In this document: positions 52,080 through 61,000 of the stretch, piece after piece
Numbering within the stretch: the stretch's first letter is position 1
How the letters are laid out: each line of letters begins with the position of its first letter
Assembly: GCA_020633315.1 (NCBI GenBank)
Contig: JACKDV010000002.1
Span: 186,001 to 250,000 of the forward strand
DNA length: 64,000 nt
Origin: Myxococcales bacterium
GTDB taxonomy: Bacteria; Myxococcota_A; Polyangia; Nannocystales; Nannocystaceae
Reading direction: 5' to 3'
Notes under the pieces: model-generated
Told to the model about the DNA's origin: nothing
The model's input: only the letters and a program-made list of their open reading frames with translations
Databases searched by the model: none
Translations under genes and position numbers: made by a program

Positions 52080-53669
52080 CTACCCCAGCACGAGCTCCTG
52101 GCTGTGGGCGATCCGCCCGTCGGTATCCACGAGCTCCACGAGCACCACATCGTTCCCCGGATCGAAGGTGATCAACGGAACGTGCGGATCCTGCGAGCGC
52201 CACGGAAACTGCGTGGTCGAGAGCAGCGAGGCAAGCGGGTTGATGTTGCCCGAGGTCACGCAGACCTCCCACATCGATTCCCCCGCGGTGGTCGGGTCCG
52301 CGTCGACCTGCCCCACGTAGCACATGTGCACGTCGCCGGTGATCCACAGGATCCCGCGCAGGTCGTGCTCGTCGACGAATGCCTGTAGCTCGGCGCGCTG
52401 GGTGACGTAGCCCTCCCAGCGATCCCTCGGGTCGATCAGCGCGCTGGCGAGGGGCTCGTCCTCGGGGAGGTTGAAGCGGCTGAAGGGCACCGAGTTGACG
52501 ATGCACTTGAAGCGACAGGGGCTGCTCAGCAGGCGGTCGAGGAGGAAGGCGAATTGCTCCTCGCCGAGGTACACGCCGCTCTCGGGCGGCTGTCGCTCGG
52601 AGCGGCAGTCGAGCACGATGAACTCCACGGTGTCGCCCCAACGGAAGCTGCGCCACAGGGGGTCGAGACCGGGCTCGCTGGCGTCGATCGGAATCACGGT
52701 GAAGAAGGCACGGTGGGCGGCCTCGATGCGCGCGAGCTCGGTGGGATCGGTGGTCCAGGGATCGACGGTGCCGTTGTTGGTGACCTCGTGGTCGTCCCAG
52801 GTGCAGTAGAGGCCACTACGAGGATAGACGGCCCGGTAGCCACCGCCGTGCAGCACGCCCCAGGCGGCGAGGTACTGCTCGTAGCTGCCCCCGGCGGCGT
52901 AGACGTCGTCGAAGTAGCCCTGGTCGCCGAGGTGGATGAAGATGTCGTAGTCGTGCTCGGCCGCGCGCTGCATGGTGTCCCACGGGGCGGCGGGCCGGGG
53001 ATCGTCGGGGTCGATGTACTCGGGCAGGATGAGACCACGGCCGATGCAGGCGGCGATGGCGATGCGCACGGGCTCGGCCACGCCGTCGGGCAGGGCGGTG
53101 CGAGCCCGGCCGAGCAGGCTGCGTGCGGAGAAGCCCGCGTCGGCATCCCCCGCGAACAGGCCGTAGTCGTACCACTCGCCGCCCTGCAGGCCGTCGACCT
53201 CCACCTTGAGGAAGCCGTTGGCGTCGGGGGTGACGAGCACGTCGAGGCGCAAGTGCACCTCGCCCTCGACCGCGCCCGGCTGCCACACCCGTACGGTGAC
53301 GTCCTCGCCGGTCTCGACGTAGCCCGCGATCATGAACGAGGCCGGCTTCATCTCGCCGGCCATCGGGGTGCGCGGGAAGAGCTCGACGGACTCGGGAATC
53401 GCGGCCGGGTCGAACGGCACGCCGGGCTCTCCGGCGTCGGGAGGCTCGGGCATCGGCTCGCCCGTGGAGTCGTCCGTGCCGCCGGTTCCGCCCGTGCCGT
53501 CGGTGCCGTCGGTCATCGCGGGCGCTGCGTCGTCCCCGTCGACGCAGCCGCTCAGGCTCAGCACGGCACCGGCCGCGACACCCAGGAAATCCCGCCGCGG
53601 CAGGAGCGAGGGCGCCTCGGTCGAGGTCTCGTCGCCATTGGATGAAGAAGGTGGCTCGCGTGTCGACAT
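52080..53669 (-). CDS. PhoD-type alkaline phosphatase D, Tat lipoprotein
   Basis: 529 aa. Tat-like signal LLPRRDFLGVAAGAVLSLSG with a lipobox Cys, an acidic tether (CVDGDD, then Gly/Thr/Asp runs), then a PhoD core: RIAIAACIGRGLILPEYIDP, DIFIHLGDQGYFDDVYAAGG, LYCTWDDHEVTNNGTVDP, FIVLDCRSERQPPES, GILWITGDVHMCYVGQVDAD. The D-H-E and G-D-V-H metal motifs of the Ca/Fe phosphodiesterase-phosphatase family are present. It would release phosphate outside the cytoplasm. Twin-arginine plus Cys implies folding before export and lipid anchoring. Confidence 0.9.
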   Translation of the reverse strand: MSTREPPSSSNGDETSTEAPSLLPRRDFLGVAAGAVLSLSGCVDGDDAAPAMTDGTDGTGGTGGTDDSTGEPMPEPPDAGEPGVPFDPAAIPESVELFPRTPMAGEMKPASFMIAGYVETGEDVTVRVWQPGAVEGEVHLRLDVLVTPDANGFLKVEVDGLQGGEWYDYGLFAGDADAGFSARSLLGRARTALPDGVAEPVRIAIAACIGRGLILPEYIDPDDPRPAAPWDTMQRAAEHDYDIFIHLGDQGYFDDVYAAGGSYEQYLAAWGVLHGGGYRAVYPRSGLYCTWDDHEVTNNGTVDPWTTDPTELARIEAAHRAFFTVIPIDASEPGLDPLWRSFRWGDTVEFIVLDCRSERQPPESGVYLGEEQFAFLLDRLLSSPCRFKCIVNSVPFSRFNLPEDEPLASALIDPRDRWEGYVTQRAELQAFVDEHDLRGILWITGDVHMCYVGQVDADPTTAGESMWEVCVTSGNINPLASLLSTTQFPWRSQDPHVPLITFDPGNDVVLVELVDTDGRIAHSQELVLG

Positions 53670-53754
53670 GGCTGCCCCGTGCCGCGGGATGCTGGGCCCG
53701 CCCCCCAGGCAGCGTAGCAGGCCGTGACGGCTCCGTGCGGTGAGGAGCGGCGGA

Positions 53755-54702
53755 TCAGCTCCGCGGCCCGGATGCGAGCGGCTCCAGCATCGCCTCGTCG
53801 AGCAGCGTCTCGAGCGAGACCTCGCCGGAGTATCGCGGCCCCCGGGGCTCGTCGATCGGCTCGTCGCTGGGGCCGAGGATCATCGCGCCGTCGCGGAGCT
53901 CGACCTGCTGCGAGTGGCCCTCGAGCCCTCCGTCTCCGAGCTCCTCCTCGCTCATCCCGCAGTCGTCGAGGGCGCCGGTGCGGGGCGCGTTGCGGACCAG
54001 ATCGCGGTAGGCCACGGCCAGGCACCGAAAGCCGTCGGCGGCCTCGGTGCAGACCACGAGGGTCCCGGTGTCGTGCTCGTGGGCGTAGCAGTGGTCGGCC
54101 TCGAAGCTGTCCCCGCCGGTCCACTGCATGTCGACGATGAGCTCGGGCTCCGCGGTCCCCATCACGTCGCGCAGCTCCATGGCGACGATCTCGAATCTCA
54201 TGGGATCCACCTCCTCCATCTCGTACGAGTGCTCGAGCGTGAACAGGCCGGCGTGCGCGGGGGACTGCAGGAGCAGCAGCACCTGCTCCTCGATGGCGTA
54301 GGAGCCGGAGTCGAGCTCGAGCGTGGTCGCGACGATCCCTCCCCCCTCTCGGCGCAGCGACACCCGGCCGACGGCGTCGTCGCAGCTGTCGAGTCGAGGG
54401 GGCCACTGGTCGTCGGGCTCGCGGGAGGGCGGGCGGAAGGTGCTGCCGCCCCGACGACACCACAGCTCGGCGAGCCCCTCGCTCACCTCGTGGGGCTCGC
54501 GGCCGATGTCCAGGGTTCCGAGGTCGTCGATGGTCACGACGACGGCACCCGACGACGCCGACGTGGGCGCGGAGGGGGCGGGCTCGGCCGCGGGCGCGGC
54601 GAGGGGCTCGTCGGGCACCACGAGGGGCGCCGGCTCCCTGCCGCAGCCCACGAGCAGCAGCAGCCCGATGCCTCGCCAGCTCCGACCGCGTGGGCTCGAC
54701 AT
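53755..54702 (-). CDS. Predicted lipoprotein of unknown function
   Basis: 315 aa from the ATG at 54702 (SSPRGRSWRGIGLLLLVGCG). Lipobox LVGC, then a Pro/Ala-rich linker. The body (about 60-315) has GAVVVTIDDLGTLDIGREPH, RVSLRREGGGIVATTLELDS, FEADHCYAHEHDTGTLVVCT, and a C-terminal LLDEAMLEPLASG helix. It is beta-rich with several Cys; no family recognised. The open frame upstream to 54990 is not protein-like. It is 85 bases upstream of the PhoD gene on the same strand. Confidence 0.68.
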   Translation of the reverse strand: MSSPRGRSWRGIGLLLLVGCGREPAPLVVPDEPLAAPAAEPAPSAPTSASSGAVVVTIDDLGTLDIGREPHEVSEGLAELWCRRGGSTFRPPSREPDDQWPPRLDSCDDAVGRVSLRREGGGIVATTLELDSGSYAIEEQVLLLLQSPAHAGLFTLEHSYEMEEVDPMRFEIVAMELRDVMGTAEPELIVDMQWTGGDSFEADHCYAHEHDTGTLVVCTEAADGFRCLAVAYRDLVRNAPRTGALDDCGMSEEELGDGGLEGHSQQVELRDGAMILGPSDEPIDEPRGPRYSGEVSLETLLDEAMLEPLASGPRS

Positions 54703-55055
54703 GCGCCCACGGTATCGCGTCTGCGGCAGCGAGTGGGCGTGCTCCGGCCCGGGCTCGGGCGCGTGGGGCTCGGGCGCTCCGCCGTCGTCCGTGGCCTGGC
54801 AGGGGGGCGCGGCTCGGCGAGCCTTTGGTCCCGATGGCGCGGGGCGGCAGGCCACGCTGCTGCACCGACCCGAGCCCCGCGAGCTCGGAGCCCGTGCTGG
54901 GGCGGCCGGCGAGCGCGACCGGGAGGGGCGGTGGTTTACATGCGTGGGGAAGGCCCGTAGTCTCGGCGCGCGGAAGCCATGATCACGCAAGGAGCCGCCC
55001 CGATGGGGTCAGCGCTGGGCTTCGTCTTCTCGTAGCGTGGGACGGAAACTGCTCG
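54703..55055. other. Divergent regulatory region upstream of the megasynthase
   Basis: 353 bases between the minus-strand lipoprotein start and the NRPS start. It must hold the biosynthetic promoter, but I see no convincing sigma-70 or sigma-54 box. An 18-codon open frame (ATG 54979 to TAG 55035) ends 20 bases before the NRPS ATG and could be a leader peptide; its ribosome site (GGAAG) is too close to be convincing. Confidence 0.35.
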
Positions 55056-58000
55056 ATGATCGGTGAGCCGAGCACGCCTCCAGAGCAGATCGCCGGCCTG
55101 CTGAGCGCGCAGGCCGAGCGCCACCCTCGGCGGATCGCGGCCGAGGCGGAGGGCGGGGCCCGCATCGACTACGCCACGCTCGACGCGAGGGTCACGGCGC
55201 TGGCCCGGCGCCTCCAGGATCTCGGGGTGGGGCCCGAGGTGGCGGTGGGGCTGTGCATGGAGCGGAGCCTCGCGCTGCTGGTGGGGATGCTGGCGATCTG
55301 GAGGGCCGGCGGCGTCTACGTCCCGCTGGATCCCGCGCTGCCCCGCCTCCGCATCGAGACCATCGTGGAGGATGCCGCGCTCGCGTGGGTGGTGGTGGAC
55401 GAGCTCGGCGGGCGGCGCTTGCCCGGGTCGATGCGGACGATTCGGATCGACGTCGAGCCCGGCGCGAGCGAGCCCGGCGCGAGCGACGAGGCGGTGACCC
55501 ACGGGGCGACGGGACGACGCGCGGCCTATGTGATCCACACCTCGGGCTCGACGGGACGACCCAAGGGCGTGACGGTGGAGCACCGCAGCCTGCTCGGGCT
55601 GGCCCTGGCCCAGCCCGGGCTCTTCGACGCGGACGAGGACGCCCAGATCCTCCAGCTCGCGTCGATCGGCTTCGACGTGTCGGTGGCCGAGGTGGCGCTG
55701 GCGCTGGCGTCGGGAGGCACACTACACCTCGCGCGCGCGGCCTCGCTGGCCCCGGGGGCTCCGCTGGCGCAGGTGCTCCGCGAGCGAGCGATCACCCACC
55801 TGATGCTCACCCCGTCCGCGCTGCGCTCGCTGGGCGAGGTGGAGCTGCCGGCGCTGCGCGTGCTGGTCACCGGCGGGGAGCCCTGCGGGCCCGATCTGAT
55901 CGAGCGCTGGAGTCGGCCCGGGCGACGGCTGCTCAATGTGTACGGCACCACCGAGACGACGGTGAGCACCACGGCCTTCGAGTCGACCGGGTCCACCACG
56001 ACCCCGCCGATCGGCCGACCGCACGCGGGCGCGGTGGTGCGGATCCTCGACGCGGCGGGGGCTCCGGTCGCGGACGGGGTGGCCGGCGAGATCGCGATCG
56101 GAGGCCCGGGGGTGGCTCGGGGATACCTGGGCGATCCGGGGCTGACGGCGGCGCGCTTCATCCCCGATCCGCTGGGCGCAGCGGGGGAGCGGCTGTATCG
56201 GACGGGCGACCTCGGACGCCAGCGGCCCGACGGCAAGCTCGAGCTGCTCGGGCGCGTGGACGATCAGCTCAAGGTCCGCGGCGTGCGGGTGGAGCCGGGC
56301 GAGATCGAGGCCGTGCTGCGGAGCTGCTCGGGCGTTCGCGATGCGGCGGTGGGCATGCGCGTCCCCGGGGGAGGAGGGGAGGCCCGACTGGTGGCGTGGG
56401 TGGTGGCGCCGCGGGCCGAGCCCTCGGCGTGGCGAGGCACGCTGCGGCGCCGGCTCCCCGAGTCGATGATCCCCTCGGCGTTCGTGGTGGTGCCCACGCT
56501 CCCGCGCACGCGCAGCGGCAAGATCGACGCGGGGGCGCTGCCCGATCCGCCGCGGGCTCGCCCGCCGCTGGCCACCTCGTTCGTGGAGCCGGCGCAGGGG
56601 CTGGAGCGCAGCGTGGCCGCGATGGTGGCCGAGGTCGTGCGCCTCGATCGCGTGGGGGCGGACGACGACTTCTTCGATCTGGGCGGTGACTCGCTGCGCG
56701 CGGCGAGGCTGCTGGCGCGGCTGCGCGACGAGCTCGGCGTGGAGGTGGGCTGGGCGGAGCTCATGGCTCGGCCCACGGCGCGGGCGCTCGCGGAGGCGGT
56801 GGCGTCGGCTCGCGGAAGGCCATCCCCGCTGGCCCTCGCCCCGACGCCGCGCGACGGGGCGCTCCCGCTGTCGGCGGCGCAGCAGCGGCTGCTGTTCCTG
56901 CACCAGCTCGATCCGGCCTCTCGCGCCTACGGCCTGCCGGCGTTGGTGCGGCTGTTCGGGCCGGTCTCCGTGCGTGCCCTCGAGCGCGTGCTCGACGAGC
57001 TGGTGCGCCGCCACGAGGCGCTGCGCACCACCTTCCCCTCGGTGGACGGCGTGCCGCAGCAGCGCATCGCCGAGCCGGCGCGCGTCGAGCTGGAGCGCGT
57101 CGAGCTGTCGGGGGCGCCGGCCGAGACCCGGGAGGCGCGGCTTCGGGCGGCGGTCCGGGCCGGGCTGGCCGAGCCCTTCGATCTCGAGGCGGGGCCCCTG
57201 TGGCGGCCGTGCCTCTATCGCCTCGACGCCGAGGAGCACGTGCTCGCGCTGACCATGCACCACCTGGTGGCGGACGGCTGGTCGATCGGGGTGCTGGTGC
57301 GCGAGATGGCGGCGCTCTACGGCGGGGTCGAGCTGCCGGCGCCTCTGCTCCAGCCGGCCGACGTGGCCGCGTGGGAGGCCCGGCGGCTCGCGTCGGGAGA
57401 GCTGGGCGCGTCGCTGGCCTTCTGGCAGCGGGCGCTGGCCGGGGCGCCTCGCCGCAGCACGCTGCCGCTGGATCGACCGCGACCGGCGACGCCGAGCCAT
57501 CGCGGCGCGCGGCGATCGATCGCGATCCCCAGCGCGACGGCGGACGAGCTGCGCGCGCTGGCGCGGGCGGCCGGGGCGACGCCCTTCATCGTGCTGATCG
57601 CCGGCTTCGCGTGGCTGCTGGGGCGGCGCTCCGGCGCGCCGGAGGTCGTGCTGGGCACGCCGGTCGCGAACCGGGGGCGCCGCGAGCTGGACGAGGTGGT
57701 GGGCTTCCTCGCCAACACCCTCGCGCTGCGGATCCGGCTGGGCCCGGTCGCCGACTTCCGCGAGCTGGTGGGTCGCGTCCGTCGCTCGGTGACCGACGCG
57801 TGGTGCCACCAAGAGGTGCCCTTCGAGCGGGTGGTCGCGGCGCTGGGGCCGGAGCGCGACACGAGCCATCAGCCCGTGTTCCAGGTGCTGTTCGCGTTCC
57901 AGTCGCCGCCCGCCGAGGCGAGCGCGGGGCGGCTTCGCTTCCGACTCGACGACCTCGACGTGGGCAGCGCTCCCTTCGATCTGACCGTGCAGCTGTGGGA

Positions 58001-61000
58001 CGAGGGGGACGGGCTCGCGGGCTCGATCCTGTATGCGACGGAGCTCTTCGACGCGGCGACGGTGGATCGCCTGGTGGCGGGCTACGTGGCGCTGCTCGAG
58101 CGGGTGGCGGCGAGCCCCGACCAGCCGCTCCCGGAGCCCGAGGCGTTGCCGGACGACGTGGCCGCGCTGCTCGCCGACCCGGCGGTGCTCGATGCGGTGA
58201 TCCGCGTGCGCCCGTCGACGACGGGGGAGCGGCGGAGGGTGGCCACGGTGGCGCTGGCCCGCGAGGCCTCGGCGGTGGCGTGGCGGCCCCCGGCCGCAGC
58301 CGGGATCGACGATGTGATCCCGGTGGCCGCGCTGCCGCGCACGGCGACGGGGCGGATCGACGAGCATGCGCTGGCGAGCCTTCCCGTCGTCGACCACGGG
58401 CTGGCCGAGCATGCGGCGGATCTCCTGCGACGCGCGGGGACCGAGCGCGTGGCCGCACGGGTGGCCGCTCGCGTCGATCGACCGCCGCGGCTGCACCTCT
58501 ACGACCTGCTGCCCGCACCCTCGGAGCCGGGCGAGGCCCCGGGCTCGGAGAGCGCGGCGAGGATCGAGCCCCGGCATGCGAGCGCGTCGCCGTCGTCTCG
58601 GCGGGCCGAGCTGGCGCGACCGCCTGCGATCGCGGACGGCGGCCCCCTGGAGATCCCCGCGGATGCGCCGGCCACCCTGCCCGAGGCGCTGCTGCGCACC
58701 GTGGAGCGCCACGGCGACCACGAGCTCGTCTACGTCGAGGCCGACGGGGCGACCCACCAGAGCTACGCCACGCTCCTGCACGAGGCCCGGGTCGTGCTCG
58801 GGGGGCTGAGCGCGGCGGGCCTGCGCCCCGGCGATCGCGTGGTGCTGCAGCTCGACCGGCTGCGCGATCACTACACCACCTTCTGGGCGGCGGTGCTGGG
58901 CGGGATCGTCCCCACCACGGTGGCCGTCGCGCCCGTCTACGAGGCGGGCAACGCCGGCGCGGAGAAGCTCCGGCACACCCTGCGTCGTCTCGGCCGCCCC
59001 GTGGTCGTGACCAGCCGCCGGGTGCTCGCGCCGCTGAGCGAGTGGGTGGCCTCGGAGGGCGTGCGGGTGCTCTGCCTCGAGGAGCTCCGGGCCGGCGGCG
59101 ACGTGCCGGTCCACCTCCCCGATCCCTCGAGCCCGGCGTTCATCCAGCTCAGCTCGGGGAGCGTGGGGGCGGCTCGCTGCATCCCGGAGACCCACCGGGC
59201 CGTCGTGCGGCACGTGCATGCGCTCGCCCGTCACGTGGGCTACGGCCCGGACGACCTGAGCCTCTCGTGGCTCCCTCCCGATCACGTGGCCGAGCTGCTG
59301 ATGTGCCACGTGAAGGGCGTGGTCCTCGGCTGCCGACAGATCCACGTGCGCACCGAGCTGGTGCTGGCCGAGCCGCTGCGGCTGCTCGACCTGATGGAGG
59401 CCCACCGGGTGACGCACGCGCTGTCGCCCAACTTCGGCTACCGGCTGCTGCTCGACGCCATGGAGCGCGCGCCGCAGCGGCGCTGGGACCTCTCGTCGAT
59501 CCGGCGGGTGGCCAACGGCGCCGAGCAGGCGATGCCCTCGGTCACGCGGGAGTTCCTGCGCCGCACCGCCGCGTTCGGCTTCGATCCGCGCGCGATGCAG
59601 CCGGGCTTCGGCATGGCCGAGGTGGCCAGCGTGGTGACCTTCGAGGATGCCTTCGATCCAGTCGACGGCATCCAGCACGTGCTCCGTCGCTCGCTCGAGG
59701 GGACGATCGAGCGGGTCGACGCGGAGGGACCCGAGGTGGTCTCGTTCATGCGCCTGGGCCGGCCGGTGCCCGGGGTGGAGCTGCGCATCGTCGACGAGGA
59801 CGGCCGCGTGGTGCCCGAGGCGACCGTCGGTCGGCTGCAGATCCGCGGCGGCGTGGTGATGCCGGGCTACCTCGACGATCCCGAGGCCAACGCGGCGGTG
59901 CTCACCGCGGACGGATGGCTCGACTCGGGCGACCTGGCGTTCCTGCTCGACGGTCGCCTGACGATCACGGGACGCGCCAAGGAGACCGTGGTGGTGCGCG
60001 GCGCCAAGCTCTACTGCCACGAGGTCGACGAGGTGGCGGGGGCCGTGGACGGCGTGGAGCTGGCCGCGGCGTGTGCCGTCACCGATCCCGAGACCGGGAG
60101 CGAGGAGCTGCTGGTGTGCGTGGTGCCGCAGGCCGAGGCCGACCCCGACGCGACGGTCTCGCGGGCCCGCGCGCGGGTGACCGAGCGGCTGGGCGTGGCG
60201 CCGCTGCACGTGGTGGCGGTGGAGCGGAGGGAGATCGAGCGGACCACCAGCGGCAAGCTCAAGCGCGCCGCCCTGCGCCGGCGCTTCGAGAGCGGCGGGC
60301 TCCGGGCGGCGATCCGCCGGGCCGATCTCGCGGCGGAGGGAGCCCGCACCCTGCCGGCCTGGTTCCATCGACGGGTCTGGCGGCGCAGCGAGATCCAGGC
60401 GACGCGGCCGGAGCACGGCGTGACCCTGGTGCTCTTCGCTCCGGTCGCGCTGGCCGAGCGCCTGTCGGCGGCCGGCTGCGTCTGCGTGGCGCCGGGCGCT
60501 CCGCTCGCGCCTTCGCGCTACGACGAGCTGCTCGCCGCCGCGGCGCAGACCGGCCCGATCACCTCGGTGGTGCACGCGGCGGGGTGGGGGACCGACGGGC
60601 CGACGGCCGAGCCGGAGGAGTCGCTGCTCGAGCTCGTGCTCCTGGTGCGAGCGCTCGTGGCCCATCGCCAGGCGAGCCTGGAGCCGCGGGCCCCCGTGCG
60701 CCTGCAGATCGTCGCCAGCCATGCCCAGGCGGTGCACGAGAGCGAGCCGGTGCGGGCGGAGCGGGCCCTGCTCGCCGGGGTGGTGGAGAGCCTCGCCCGC
60801 GAGCAGCCCGAGCTCGACCTGCGTCACCTCGACCTGCCGCCGCTCGGTGCCGAGGCGGCGGCGGCCGTGGTGCTGAGCGAGCTGCGGGCGGCGGCGCGGG
60901 AGCGCGAGATCGCCTGGCGCGAGGAGCAGCGCTGGGTCCTCGGCCTCGCTCCGGTCGTGCCCACGCCGCGGCGGACCAGCCCGCTGCGCGACGGGAGCAC

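Noticed and set aside
51581..52150. Minus-strand frame encoding a 14-residue repeat protein
   Set aside because: The repeat arises because the 42-bp DNA unit is a multiple of three. Both strands are open, there is no start context, and the palindromes explain the array better.
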